A stretch of 64,000 nucleotides of DNA from Diadophis punctatus similis (lineage: Eukaryota > Chordata > Lepidosauria > Squamata > Dipsadidae), in contig JALIGW010000003.1 of NCBI GenBank assembly GCA_023053685.1, positions 143,334,508 to 143,398,507 of the forward strand, given 5' to 3'. Shown here piece after piece: positions 23,757 to 36,087 of the stretch. How positions within the stretch are numbered: the stretch's first letter is position 1; each line of letters begins with the position of its first letter. The position numbers and the translations under genes were made by a program. The notes under the pieces were generated by a model, which made no database searches, was not told the origin of the DNA, and worked only from the letters and a program-made list of their open reading frames with translations.

Positions 23757-24265
23757 ATAGAATAGAATAGAATAGAATAGAATAGAATAGAATAGAATAG
23801 AATAGAATAGAATAGAATAGAATAGAATAGAATTTTTTATTGGCAAAGTGTGATTGGACACACAAGGAATTTGTCTTAGTGCATATGCTCTCAGTGTACA
23901 TAAAAGAAAAGATACGTTCGTCAAGAATCATAAGGTATAACACTTAATGATAGTCCGGGTACAAATAAGCAATCAAATCATATTAGGAACCAGTCAATAT
24001 AAATCTTAAGGATACAAGCAACAAAGTTACAGTCATACAGTCATTAGTGAGAGGAGATGAGTGATGGGAGCGATGAGAAGATTAATAGTAGTGCAGACCT
24101 AGTAAATTGTTTGACAGTGTTGAGGGAATTATTTGTTTAGCAGAGTGATGGCATTCAGGAAAAAACTGTTCTTGTGTCTAGTTGTTCTGGTGTGCAGTGC
24201 TCTATAGCGTCATTTTGAGGGTAGGTGTTGAAACAGTTTGTGTCCAGGATGTGAGGGGGTCTGTA
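23757..24265 (-). mobile_element. CR1/L3-type LINE 3' end with (AATAG)n tail
   Basis: 15 copies of AATAG (23757-23832) form the 3' tail on the minus strand. They are followed on plus by TTTTTTATTGGCAAAGTG and TGGACACACAAGGAATTTG, then a non-coding 3' region up to about 24265. This is the arrangement of the snake CR1/L3 LINEs that carry AATAG microsatellites at their 3' ends. No RT part is included. Confidence 0.75.
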
Positions 24266-24289
24266 AATTTTTTGGCTGGTTATTACAAA

Positions 24290-24600
24290 TATTAAGTCCT
24301 TCTAAACATTCTTATTGTGAACTTCATTGAAGCCAGTTTTCTTAGGATGTGGTATATTGAATAGTCAACATATTATACATTGTCTTCTACAATATAGCTC
24401 CTTCATCATTCATTTTTTCTGAGTTGATAGAGGAAGTTCTAAGCATGATTTGGCATCATTTGAATATTAAAATTTGGCCCAAAGCCACATTTAAATTTTT
24501 GAACTTTCATCTTCACTTGACAGAACAAAGAAAGTGTGAGAATGGTTGCAAAAGATAAGATAGTATTTAAAGTATTTAATTTTTTTTTAAACTGAGGATT
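24290..24600 (+). repeat. Unidentified 300-bp sequence, copy 1
   Basis: This segment matches 27285-27580 in the same orientation over about 300 bp: ATTCTTATTGTGAACTTCAT, TATTGAATAGTCAACATATT and GTGTGAGAATGGTTGCAA recur with small changes. I do not recognise the family. It may be a dispersed repeat or a local duplication. Confidence 0.6.
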
Positions 24601-24894
24601 GAAGGAAACTCACCTGGTGTTATAAAACATGTCAATCAAAAGGTTCCTCATGTCTGAAAGCAGTGAACAAGCAATTTCTGAAAGTGGTTAAAAAGAAGGA
24701 ATGCAAAGATATTGTCCTTCAATGGCTCTGACTGTAGGTTGAGCAAGGTGACTATTCCCTTGTCTCTCAGACCTCTAAACTCCCTGGAGACTGCTGTGCT
24801 TGTGGTTTCATCATGGTGAGCAAATGTCGGGTGTAGTTCTGGGTGATCTCAAATCTTCTCTTTGTCCAGAAAGAATTACAAAGACCCATCATTA
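24601..24894. other. Unique sequence
   Basis: Nothing recognised. Confidence 0.35.
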
Positions 24895-25210
24895 GATGTC
24901 CCAGTTGCCATCTCTAGAGGTCCCAGTTGCCATCATTACACAATGATCGATACTTAAGCAGAGACATGATCATGACTTCTGATTTCCTGAAGACCTTCCT
25001 ATTAACTTTGCTTATGGGAAGCCAGTGAGAAATATTGGAATCATGATCATGTGACCAGAGCTCACTACGATGTCATAAACATGAGTCAGTTGCCAAATAC
25101 CTGATTACAATCATGTGACCATGGTGACACTGTGACCGCTGGAACACCGAAGACCTGTTACCATTGTAACTTTGAATGGTTACTGAATAAATGGTCATAA
25201 CCTGAAGATT
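24895..25210 (-). mobile_element. Degraded MITE of the TAGGTAGTCC family
   Basis: AACTTTGCTTATGGGAAGCC, AATCATGTGACCATGG and TTGTAACTTTGAATGGTTAC match in order the minus strand of the family seen at 41312 and 54901. Both ends have decayed. Confidence 0.55.
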
Positions 25211-25224
25211 ATCAGTAGACATGT

Positions 25225-25320
25225 TACATTATTTATTTATTTATTTATTTAAATGGATTTCTATGCCGCCCAACTCCCAGGGGACTCTGGGCGCTCACAA
25301 CATATTATGTCAGAAACCCT
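25225..25320 (-). mobile_element. LINE (CR1/L2-like) 3' tail
   Basis: (TTTA)n followed by TATGCCGCCCAACTCCCAGG and GGACTCTGGGCGCTCACAAC. This is the reverse of the tail at 33560-33720 (GTTGTGAGCCGC, GGGCGGCATAC, AATAAATAAATAAA). Only the extreme 3' end is present. Confidence 0.6.
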
Positions 25321-25707
25321 GTGTGCAGAATTTTACATGACTTCCAACCTCTCTTAGAAGAAGACAAAAATTATCTGCTTTTACACTACATACATTATAT
25401 CCTATCTGGTGTTTTCAATTGTATTAACCCTCAGGTAGTAAGTACTACATGACCAGTTTGGTCCTACTTGGGACTCCTTAGCCATAGATAGCCAGTAGCC
25501 ATATGTTTTTTTCTCAAAGACCTTAAGGGAACATAGACTGTATATACCATTCTTAGAGATTCTATATATTCCTTGCCCCAAATCTAATATACTATATATA
25601 GTCATCAAAATGGAATGGGCCATGACTTCCATTTATGGAACAGGGTTTGAATCCCATAGAATAACATCTTGCTAGCCATGATAAGTCCCAGATAGGATGA
25701 AAACAGT
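25321..25707. other. Unique sequence
   Basis: Nothing recognised. Confidence 0.4.
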
Positions 25708-25715
25708 CACATAAT

Positions 25716-26084
25716 CAGGGGTGGGTTCCTCCCGGTTTGGACCAGATCGCTCGAACCGTTAGTGACCCGCTGGGGATGTAATTTTGGTGTCCCGGATCCG
25801 GTTCTGTCTGTGCTGGTCCGTGCTCACCGCCATTTTTTTTAAAAAAATTCGGCCGATTTTTCTGACTTTGGAAGGCTTCACAGCATTCTGTGCTTTGAAA
25901 AAAGCCCTCCCTCCCGCCCTTGGGTTAATACTGACCTTTATTTCTTCACCCGAAGCACAGCTGATGAGCTCCTCAGCTGTGTTTTGGGCTAAATCCACCT
26001 TCTGAGCATGCACGGAAGTGAAATCGCGCGAGGAGAAACATCGCAACCCGAACCAGTGGCGAAGGTAAGTGAAACCCACACCTG
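25716..26084. mobile_element. hAT MITE, CAGGGGTGGG type
   Basis: Ends CAGGGGTGGGTTCC and GAAACCCACACCTG, with a perfect 8-bp target duplication CACATAAT (25708-25715 and 26085-26092). Its GATGAGCTCCTCAGCTGTG block is the reverse of one in the 34320 copy. Confidence 0.87.
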
Positions 26085-26092
26085 CACATAAT

Positions 26093-26999
26093 GCCTGCCT
26101 TCTACCAAGCTTATGTGCTAAATTTAGAATTTCTTTGTGACAAACCAGTAGATAGAATACTATATAGTACAATGCAGTTTCTAAATGTCAGACCTAGATA
26201 TGCTTAATACATTTTCCCATTATGGATGATTGAGAAATTTGTTTCGTTTATCTTTGACTCACTTTTTTTTAAATAAGGTGGACAAAAATGATCTTTTGGT
26301 GAGAATTTTTAAGAAAAAAAAGGCAGTATGAAAGAAAATACAAGCAATGATACATCTGCCTTTAATTTTGATTTTAAAAAAAATTATCTGAAGTTGGAAT
26401 TCCATACATTAGGAGGTTCTGAAATCATTCTATCCTCATATGTGAGGCTCCTTCTGTCGCTAACCAAATGATTCCATTGTGCAAAGAGGAAACCATGCAA
26501 TATCAACTATATTAGTTTGGCTCCCATGGGAAAAAACTTAAGGGACTTGAACAAATTAAAAGGCAATATTCCACCGTAATGAAATATATTAGTATTAATT
26601 TAATAACAGAGATATGTGCAAACATAAAAACAACACAATCAATTAGGAAAATATACAGTGTGGCTCATATTCTATTAGGGATCTCAAGATTGCTCATGGA
26701 AGAGAGGTTTTCAATCCCCATGTTCCTCATTCAACTTCTTGCAACTCTTGAAGTGCTTCCTCAGAAGAGCTCAACTGAATCATTTGCTTAAATGCAAGAA
26801 GGCATGCAATCAGGGCCAGATTGGGGGCCACAAAAGCTGACCCCATCACTTATCATCCCGTTTCTCCATGTCCATCTGGAAGTTGTTGTAAAGATCCACA
26901 TGTGCCTTCATCTTATCAGAAATACACTTATCTGTGCAATCGATGAACCTGTTTTCATAGGGTTGTGGATTGTGAGGAATCAAAGGAGAATATCTGTAG
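26093..26999. other. Unique sequence
   Basis: No repeat or exon recognised. Confidence 0.4.
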
Positions 27000-27120
27000 T
27001 TCAAGCTTGAATTGGGGAATTTTTGGTGTTCTTTGAGCTTGACTATTTGTTTGCAGAGATTTCATTGCCCAAGTAGCACATCATCAGTGTGAGTACACAA
27101 GCACTATGAGGAATCCTTTT
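27000..27120 (-). mobile_element. Hammerhead-like Penelope-type repeat, CTGATGATG family
   Basis: On minus, CTGATGA (27087-27081) is followed by a weak stem and then GAAA (27063-27060), TCTCTGCAA and CAAGCTCAAAGAACACC. The last part is the family tail also seen at 35250-35290 and 63140-63175. The expected CGTC after GAAA is here TCTC, so this copy is probably inactive. Confidence 0.55.
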
Positions 27121-27284
27121 CTTCTCATCCCATTAATAAATTAAGAAGAAGGCATGGACAATAGGATTCTATCAAATGTTCAGTCAAGAATGTGCCCCAG
27201 AGGGACCTCTGAACCAGGACAAAATCTATTCCATCCATGAAAAGAAATCTATATATATTTTAAAGGCTTTTGAACATTAAATAG
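27121..27284. other. Unique sequence
   Basis: Nothing recognised. Confidence 0.35.
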
Positions 27285-27580
27285 GGAAAAATTCTTATTG
27301 TGGACTTCATTAAAGTCAGGGTTTTTTAGGTTGTAGTATGTTGAATATCGGTAGTCAATATATTATACCATGTCCTTTGCAATATAATTTCTTCATAACT
27401 CATTTTTCCTCACATGATAGAGGAATTCCCAAGCTTGCATCATTTAAATATTAAAATTTTGTGCAAAGCAATATTTACATTTTTGAATTTTAATCATTAT
27501 TTCAGAGGAAGACAAATAAGGTGTGAGAATGGTTGCAAGGGAGAAGACATTTTTTCAAAGTATTTAAAGAGCACTTCCTT
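27285..27580 (+). repeat. Unidentified 300-bp sequence, copy 2
   Basis: Same-strand partner of 24290-24600. Shared landmarks are TTCTTATTGTGGACTTCATT, ATCATTTAAATATTAAAATT and GTGTGAGAATGGTTGCAA. No coding frame and no recognised ends. Confidence 0.6.
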
Positions 27581-27658
27581 TTGTGTAATTTATTTCCCAC
27601 TCATGGAACCACTGAATATGCCCACAGTGAAGACAAAATGCCATGTAGTTTGTTAACA

Positions 27659-27659
27659 T

Positions 27660-27735
<76 letters not shown>

Positions 27736-27759
27736 GGTGATGGTGGTGGTGGTGGTGAT
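27659..27759. repeat. (TGA)n(TGG)n microsatellite
   Basis: About 20 TGA units grade into TGG units. The His-run and Met-run frames are artefacts. Confidence 0.95.
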
Positions 27760-29233
27760 GAAAATGCATCTGCCCCTCAACTTGGAATTCAACTTGGAAT
27801 TCAACTGGGCAATTCTTTACCAGAATCTTGAGCAATCTCCTCTTCAATGATGATATAATTAGGATTAGAGTAATAATTTGAGGTCATTCTAGATGTATCC
27901 CTTCTTACATATTTATTAACTCATAATGAATTTTTTAAAAGTAATATTTTGAGTTCCCACAAACTAACCATCATCATCTTCACCACCACCACATTACATC
28001 AGTATATAAACAGTTCTTTAGTCCATGACATCAGCATAAAACCAATGACCCAATTAAGTGTGGTGATGTATGAACAAATTTAACTCCAACAGAGAATAAT
28101 AAGGAAATGCAAAGTGGACTGATTACTGTACACAAATAACTGGGTTAATAAACAAGCCAGTTAATAATGATATATTCAAAGAGTGTGAATCCTGCACACA
28201 ATGACAGATGATTTTGTGGAACCATGTTCCAAGAAAGTATGTTCAGTGTACATCATATGAAGATTCCTATTAATAGAGAAGTTCTATAAGAATATGAATG
28301 GAGTAATTATTTTTAATGAAATTCAATTATATTCCAATAACATACTTGACATTTACTGTAAATAGTCTCATTTTCTTCTTCTCCAATGGGCTCAATATCT
28401 TGTTCACAAGCAATTTAAGAAGTTATTTGGCACCAGATTCTAATATGCTATTTTGAAGAACATGGTAGATGAATTACAATCACAATTAATGACATGTCAA
28501 TATCTTTCTAAGAAAAATATTGATATCCAATTGGTAATCAAGCATTTACTAGATGGCATACCCATATTTCAGTGACTTTCATCCATCACCCTGGGCATTC
28601 AAATCTAGGAAAGTTTGGAAGATGAATCTCAAAGTGATCCAAAAAGCAAAAACAAAAAGGACACCAGATCTGTATTGAACTTATATTCATCACATACTGT
28701 ATAAACATACACATATCACCTAAGTTTGTAGTTTTAAATTATGGATTTAAACTACACTATGGATGGGAAATTTAATGGCATCAATCATTTTGAGTATCAA
28801 ACCAGGAACAAAATATTACTCTAGACTTGTAAAAAGAGAGCTTATGTGCATGTCTCAATCATATTACCTCTGTTTGCATGACATGATGAAGCTATCCCTT
28901 CTCCCCAAAACACCCTGGTTAACAAGACTATCCATATGCAACCAAATTAATACTAAATTGCCTACTAAGCATTCTGGTTTACTATGTCATCTAAACCTGA
29001 AATTGTTGTTTGGACAGACAGACAGACATAGAACCAGCACTGTATCACTAGACAACCCCACTTGTATAGCTAGGAAAGAATTGATTATCATGCTTCACTT
29101 TTTTTAAATAACCAGAACAAAACACATGCCTCTCCACCTTTATAAAATAAATACATGCAAACTCCCTATATTTGTAAATAGTTTAGCATGTTGGGGGGGG
29201 GGGAATCCAATGCTGCTGCTTCTTATCCTTTTT
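27760..29233. other. Unique AT-rich sequence
   Basis: No transposon end, exon or long coding frame. A G-run lies at about 29193-29203. Confidence 0.4.
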
Positions 29234-29248
29234 ACACACACACTCATA

Positions 29249-29280
<32 letters not shown>
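29234..29280. repeat. (AC)n microsatellite
   Basis: AC dinucleotide repeat with minor interruption. Confidence 0.9.
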
Positions 29281-29282
<2 letters not shown>

Positions 29283-29597
29283 CACACAGTGATTTTTATT
29301 GCCTGTTATATGTATATGCAGGGAGATGCATCCCTATTCATTATAATGGTTTATTCCTGAGCACATGATTGATATGTTCTTGTACGCATGTGTGCATTCC
29401 TTTCTCCGATCTCCTTCTGTTCCTGGCTTCCATTGAAACAAGACCTATTTTTATATCAGAGATGTAGATTAATGAGGATTTATTGTTTTTTGTATTGAAA
29501 TAAATATTTTTACTTATACCTCTAAACTGCGGCTTCTTTTCTAATGTCTGATGTCCAGGAAAAGATCTATTTCTCCTTTGTGAGATTATCACCTCTG

Positions 29598-29598
<1 letters not shown>
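29281..29598. other. Unique sequence
   Basis: Nothing recognised. Confidence 0.35.

Positions 29599-29656
<58 letters not shown>
29599..29656. repeat. (CA)n microsatellite
   Basis: About 29 uninterrupted CA units. Confidence 0.95.
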
Positions 29657-29657
<1 letters not shown>

Positions 29658-30207
29658 CAAGCTTGTGTGGGGCTGCTAGGCTTGAAAACCAATAATATCT
29701 TCAGGATCAGTGTAAAACTGGTGTTAGGCAAAAAGCAGATATATCTCCATCAGTTGTATGCAAATTTCCCAGAAGTATAGAGCTGCTTAATGTGGGAAAG
29801 AAAGTGCTGGAATAAGATGGGCCTTTATTTATCTTACAATTTGTAACAGTTCTTTTCTTGTTTGACTCATGTTCATATGTTCGTGCTTATATGATACGAA
29901 CTCAGCTACTTAACACTATATATAGTACTACTAAAAGTTTTGCTGTCATAACCTAAAACTGGGCAAAGCAGTGCATCACCGGGCAACATTTTTAAACCAA
30001 AATACTTCAAATAAGCTAATTTACAGAATGCATTCAAAATCCAGGCCCATGACTCCTGAAGGAATGAAATTTGGGGGTGTTGTAGCTGCTTCATTACTAC
30101 TGGCTGCTGCTATGGGCTTGTGATCTTCATTTTCATTTGTGACAGTTTCCCAGCCAGTCACATAATCCCCCTCTCTTTCCTTCACCAGCAGCAGCCTCTT
30201 ACTTGTC
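29657..30207. other. Unique sequence
   Basis: Nothing recognised. Confidence 0.4.
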
Positions 30208-30266
30208 GGAAGGGAAGGGAGGGGAAGGGAAGGGAAGGGAAGGAAAGGAAAGGAAAGGAAAGGAAG
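30208..30266. repeat. (GGGAA)n(GGAAA)n microsatellite
   Basis: Pentanucleotide purine tract whose unit shifts from GGGAA to GGAAA. Confidence 0.9.
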
Positions 30267-30439
30267 ATTTTTAATGATGCCTGCCACATTCCCAAAAGGA
30301 AACTCAATGGGGAAGCTTACAGGAAGTCAGACGTCACTCCTGCTCCCACTTTTTTGCCCATCCTTGGTCAATCTGTTTCTCTGTTTAGGTAAGGAAATAT
30401 CTCTGAAATTATGACCCAATGGGGCATGGTTGTCTAGTT

Positions 30440-30691
30440 CAGGGGCTGCCAACCCCCAGGACTGCGGTCCACTACTGGGTACGGCCCATTCAGAACCAGG
30501 GTGTGGAAGTAGCAGGTGAACATGCATGCACACAGGCAGCTCCACTTACACGTGCAGTGGGTGAGCGCACACATGCAGCTCCATTTGTGTGAGTGGCAGG
30601 CGTGTGCGCCTGCCACTCACACATAACCATTCCTTCTCCCTCCACCACCACCACCCCCGGTCTGCAAAGCCAGAAAGGTTGGGGATTGCTG
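30440..30691. mobile_element. hAT MITE, CAGGGGCTGCCAACCCC type
   Basis: Ends CAGGGGCTGCCAACCCC and GGTTGGGGATTGCTG, with a perfect 8-bp target duplication GTCTAGTT (30432-30439 and 30692-30699). At 252 bp it encodes nothing. Confidence 0.82.
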
Positions 30692-30699
30692 GTCTAGTT

Positions 30700-31228
30700 T
30701 AATAAATAAATAAAAGATTTGCTTTAACAGCATGTATCACCTCCTTAAGAAACAGAAGGAGATTTATCTATACTACTGTATTGCATGTGGACAAGTCTTC
30801 AATATATTACAAATGATGGCTTTAAATGTTATGGAATGGCTTATGATAATCAACTTTCAAATCTCATTTTTTTCATATTTAACAAATACAATACTCCATT
30901 CATATATAGGACAAGATAGAATCCAACTTGTTTCAACTGAATGATGTTCAGGCAAATTTCTCTCGAGAAGGTAATAAGTATTAATGATGACAATCTGTAC
31001 AGGCAGCATTTGCTCAGAGCCTGGGTTTTTCTCATTTCAAAAAGCAAAGTTGAAAAAAATTATCACCGCACTTTTAATGAAAGATATTCACATTAGAAAT
31101 GAACATTTTTGCCTTTCAGAGGAAAAATAATACATCTTCATCATAAAATGTTAATATATGTCTAGCTTTCATATTTCTCTAGATTGGAGGGTTCTTAATG
31201 ACATACAGGCAAAAAAGCATTGATATTT
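30700..31228. other. Unique AT-rich sequence
   Basis: Nothing recognised. Confidence 0.4.
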
Positions 31229-31281
31229 TACACACACACACACACTCACACAATCCCCAAGGTTTTTGCTTTCAAATATGA

Positions 31282-31676
31282 ATAATAATAATATAATATA
31301 ATATAATATAATATAATTAATATAATATAATTAATATAATATAATATAATATAATATAATATAATATAATATAATATAATATAATATAATATAATATAAT
31401 ATAATATAATATAATATAATATAATATAATATAATATAATATAATATAATATAATATAATATAATATAATATAATATAATATAATATAATATAATATAAT
31501 ATAATATAATATAATATAATATAATATAATATAATATAATATAATATAATATAATATAATAATATTGTAACATAACGTAACATAACATAACACAACATAA
31601 TATAATACATATAATATAATATAATATAATACATGTATTGTTACGTTATGTTGTTAGGTTAGGTTAGGTTAGGTTA
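31282..31676. repeat. Long (ATAAT)n array with diverged inverted end
   Basis: About 280 bp of nearly pure TATAA pentamer is followed by drifted units (ACATA, ACGTA). It then reverses into TGTTACGTTATGTTGTTA and five GGTTA units. TAACATAACGTAACA near 31567 is the inverse of TGTTACGTTATGTTGTTA near 31639, so the right part can fold back. A short (AC)n lies at 31230-31250. Confidence 0.9.
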
Positions 31677-33559
31677 TATTAATATAGACTGAAATTAACC
31701 AAACGCCTTTTAAGAGAAGTCTTAGAAGAGTTATGCTGCTAGAGAAAGGCCCAGTTTCTTGAAACAATGGGTTCTGTCTTGATATATGAATAAAGGAATT
31801 TATGGATGACTTCTATGTTTTGGAATCTTCCTATTAGCAAAACTATTTCTCTTTGTATTTTTCACCAGAGAGTTTATTTCTGAAGTATGAAGAACTAATA
31901 GCCAATGAAATTTCTTCGGGACAATGCATTAGAGCAGACATAAGGAATGTGAAACTCTCTAGAAGTTGTTCAATTAAAATTTAGAGATGGGAAATTGGAA
32001 TTTAATGGAGGAGAAAGGGAGAGAATAATTTCTCTAAACTTATCCAGGGAGAGTGAAAATTTTCAGAAATATCTTAAGAACAGGATTTTCCCTTGGCAAT
32101 GAGAGTGGCTATTGAAAAACTCCAAACAAGTGAAATTCCATTTTGGTGTCTTCCTTGGGGATTGATATAAAGCTTAGAAAGTCAGGAAAGCTGTAGATCA
32201 TGAGCAACAGAACTTTAAAATGAAATGCAATACCAGAAACATCTGTAGGATCTGATAGTGTTATCAGAATGTCCAAACAAAGCAACTTGAAGTCACAATG
32301 CAAGCTCCATCCTCTAGATCTACTATTTATAGTAGTGATGAGTAGCAATGAGTGCACAGTTGAAAGAGCTGAAGGACATTAAGGGAAGATCACCATGGAA
32401 AAAACTGATCTATGTGGTTGTTAAAAAGCAACAATGACTTGATAGCACACAATCATCATCACTCCCAGACTATATATGCCATCAATCTTTTGGAAGCATT
32501 CAGAAATGGAATCTGCAGGTGAATGAGTATAGCTCTGTCTGTAAGCTTCAAAAGACATGGTTGCTTTAAAGACCTGCTGAAATGGGCCAAGTTGTCTCCT
32601 CCTATGAAATGAATCATTAAAAAAGTAAATTCATAGCATTGTAGAATCTAAAAATAAAAGTAAAATTAAGCTCTCCTTTGAATTGGACTGAAATCCTGGG
32701 GTTCAACAGTTAACAATCTTCCTGTATGCATGCATTAATATATGATGTATAAATACATCACAATGTCAGCTACAGCACACAGTATAGTATAATGTAGTAT
32801 AATATAGTAATCATGTCATATACAGTAAGAGTAATAATACAATAATATTATATAAGATAATAAGTTTATTAATGCGATATTTCTAACATGCTCCCCCCCT
32901 CAAAACTTGGTTTTATCAAAATTTCACCCTAGTTTTTTTTTAAAGAATATTATGAGTCATTGACTCATTGATTGACTTAAGTGCAGCTCTTGGTGTGTGA
33001 GAGGATTTTGTGATCATATCTGGTTAGAAAAGGAACATAAGGAAAGCTCCCTTTTTTTAAAAAAAAATAGCAATTAAGTGTGTGCTGCACATCGTAATAC
33101 TACACTGCCCTGCCATGGATTTGGTTTTCCGTACAAAGGAAGCCCATCTTCAATTTAGAAAGGTTAAGAAACCATTAGCACTGATGGCTTATAGAACATA
33201 AACATTTGAGATGACTCATACTCTGTTTCTTCATGCCATTTAGGAATTAAGGATTCTTAATTGATGTAATGCACCACAAGTTCCAATGGTTTTCAGCGAG
33301 AGGAACGCATAACTCTCCTGTAATTTGAGTACACTATTCTAATTGATTAATTGGGTTTCCTTGTTAAGACAGAGTTTGGAGTTTGGGAATGCTATCCGTG
33401 TTCAGTGTAATAATAAAAATGCTTGAACCTGCAATATAAAGGCGTAGTATCAATCCAGGAAGAAAGTGCAGAATGTTATAACTCAAATATAACCAATGAA
33501 TTCAATGCAACATCGAGAACTCTTGGTCCTGTGAATGTAGGAATTGCATGGGGTTTTTA
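31677..33559. other. Unique sequence, possible conserved stretch 33230-33420
   Basis: No transposon ends. Part 33230-33420 has TTAATTGATGTAAT, CTAATTGATTAATTGGG and balanced composition, typical of conserved enhancers. No exon recognised. Confidence 0.35.
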
Positions 33560-33720
33560 AAATTGTTGCTTTTAATGTTTTTAATGCTTTTTTAATAATT
33601 AGTGTTTTTAATTTTTTTTATGTTTATTGTTTGCATGTAGATTTCTTATTGTTGTGAGCCGCTCAGAATCTCCGTGGAATGGGCGGCATACAAGTGTGAA
33701 TAATAAATAAATAAATAAAA
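33560..33720 (+). mobile_element. LINE (CR1/L2-like) 3' tail
   Basis: Contains GTTGTGAGCCGCTCAGAATC and GGGCGGCATACAAGTG, then AATAAATAAATAAATAAA. This is the widespread amniote LINE 3' end and the reverse of 25225-25320. Confidence 0.65.
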
Positions 33721-33885
33721 TGGGAGCCTGATTTTCTAGCAACAGGGCTTGTATTTCACACCGAACAAACACTAAGGGTGGAGAAGATTACATTAAAACT
33801 GAGTATTTATTTCCAATAAAGGTAGTCCTCGCTAGATGGTAGTTAAGTGAGTTTTGCCCCATCTTACAACCTTTCTCGCCACCAC

Positions 33886-34212
33886 TGTTATCGGAGTGGG
33901 AATTAATCTCACAGAGGTGATATTTGACCTTTCTCCCAGAATTCAGACATTAGAAATAGAGCCGGAGTTTAAAAGTCTAATTAAAATATTTATTTCGGTA
34001 CAAAAAAATTAAAATCTCATTGTTTACATCTCTGCTATAAAATGCGACTTCCTCAGTCGGAAGCCAAAGCAAGAAGGGAAGAGTGGAGATTCAGGAATGC
34101 ACACATGCATACAAGAACATATCAATCACATGCTCAGGAATGTACCATTATATTAGATAGGGATGCAGCTCCCTGCATATACATACAATTGAAAATAAAT
34201 CACACCGTGACA
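33886..34212 (-). mobile_element. Solo LTR, copy of the 38622 family
   Basis: It interrupts the MITE between its TTTCTCGCCAC and TTAAGTGAATC segments. It is homologous to 38622-38962: shared order TGTTAT/TGTCAG start, TTAAAATATTTATTTC, GGTACAAAA, GGAATGCACACATGC, ACATATCA and CACACCGTGACA end. The edges form TG..CA termini. On the minus strand the ATTTATTTCGG side gives AATAAAT polyadenylation-like motifs. It contains no internal genes. Confidence 0.6.
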
Positions 34213-34319
34213 ACTGTTAAGTGAATCACTGCTGTTGTTCAGTGAGTCACAAGGTTGTCCAGTGAATCTGTCTTCCCCATTGACTTTGCTTGTCAGAAGG
34301 TCGTGGAAGGGGATCACAT

Positions 34320-34631
34320 CAGGGGTGGGTTCTACATACCTTTGCCACCGGTTCGCCTCGTGCGATTTGGCTGCCGTGCATGCTCAGAAGCAGGAGTTAG
34401 GCCGACACACAGCTGTGGAGCTCATCAGCTGTGCTTCGGGCGAAGAAATAAAGGTCAGAATTCACCCATGGGTGGGCGGGAGGGCCCTTTTTCAAGCCAC
34501 AGGAGGGGAAAAATTCGCACAAAATTAAAAAAAAGATGGTGGTGTGCAGGGAACACCACTGACAGTGACGTCACCAGCGGGTTGCTACCGGTTTGGGCGA
34601 TCCGGTCTGAACCGGGAGGAACCCACCCCTG
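34320..34631. mobile_element. hAT MITE, CAGGGGTGGG type
   Basis: Ends CAGGGGTGGGTTC and GAACCCACCCCTG form a perfect 13-bp inverted repeat. The perfect 8-bp target duplication GATCACAT lies at 34312-34319 and 34632-34639. Inserted into the older MITE around it. Confidence 0.9.
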
Positions 34632-34795
34632 GATCACATGATCCCAATTGCTAGTGTCTGAATTGTGATCACAAGACCATGGGGATGCTGCAATGGTCGT
34701 AAGTGTGAAAACTGGCCATGTCACTTTTTTCAGGGTTGTTGTAACTTTGAACAGTCACTAAACAAACTGTTGTAACTGTCAAGAATTATCTGTAT

Positions 34796-35187
34796 GCAGA
34801 TCTATCCCATCTGCTCCAAAAAACTAAGCAGGGATTAAACTTCATTGGGATATGAGTGGAGAGACTTCCAGAAATTCCAGATCTGTAGAACATGAAAAAG
34901 AAAATCCAAAACACCTTGAACCGCCTTACGATTGCTTCTCAGATATCAGGAGCTGAACTTAATTTAATAGGAGAGGGAAGACTATACTTGCATTTGGGAT
35001 GATATTTTTTTTTAAATGCCTTTCTGTCTGATATTGAATGAAATAATCAGCAGAATGCAATACACTGCTTTCTCCCTGAACATTTTAGGAGGAAGAATAT
35101 AAAGGCATATGAATTTAAACAGGGAATTTTCTAGGCACGCATCTAGCACTATTTTCTGTAAAAATAGCATTTAGCAGCAAGATTACT
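34796..35187. other. Unique sequence
   Basis: Nothing recognised. Confidence 0.35.
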
Positions 35188-35295
35188 CCCAATGCTAGTG
35201 TTGACTAAAACTGATGATGTTAACTAGTTTGGGTAATGAAAGGTCTGCAAGAAAACAACCAAGCTCAGAGAGTACCAAGGAACACTTATTCCTGG
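35188..35295 (+). mobile_element. Hammerhead-like Penelope-type repeat, CTGATGATG family
   Basis: CTGATGA (35211-35217) is followed by T, a weak stem GTTAAC..GGGTAAT and GAAA (35238-35241). After it comes GGTCTGCAAGAAAACAACC and then AAGCTCAGAGAGTACCAAGG, the family tail. The base after GAAA has changed from C to G, breaking the usual ACGT palindrome. Confidence 0.6.
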
Positions 35296-35396
35296 GGGTT
35301 ATAGAAATTGGAGCCATAGAATTGGACTATAAGTGAAGTAATAATGTTATCATATGGTGGATTCTATGCTAGTTAAAAAAAAGCAGAGCTACAGCA

Positions 35397-36087
<691 letters not shown>

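Larger units (their letters stand above)
33819..34795 (-). mobile_element. TAGGTAGTCC-family MITE, with LTR and hAT insertions
   Basis: The order GGTAGTCCTCG, TTAAGTGAGTTTTGCCCCAT, TTAAGTGAATCACTG, CATTGACTTTGCTTGTCAG, CATGGGGATGCTGCAATGG and TGTAACTTTGAACAGTCAC is the reverse of the copy at 41312. Two later insertions break it: an LTR (about 33886-34212) and a hAT MITE (34320-34631). Confidence 0.7.

Noticed and set aside
23757..23832. (AATAG)n as a CRISPR-like or satellite array
   Set aside because: Pure short tandem units without spacers, at the 3' end of a LINE.
27533..27850. His-run and Met-run frames resembling a His-rich protein
   Set aside because: Trinucleotide repeat translation without other protein features.
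31653..31676. TTAGG-like run as a telomeric insertion
   Set aside because: Only about five units, and continuous with a drifting pentanucleotide array, so drift is the simpler explanation.
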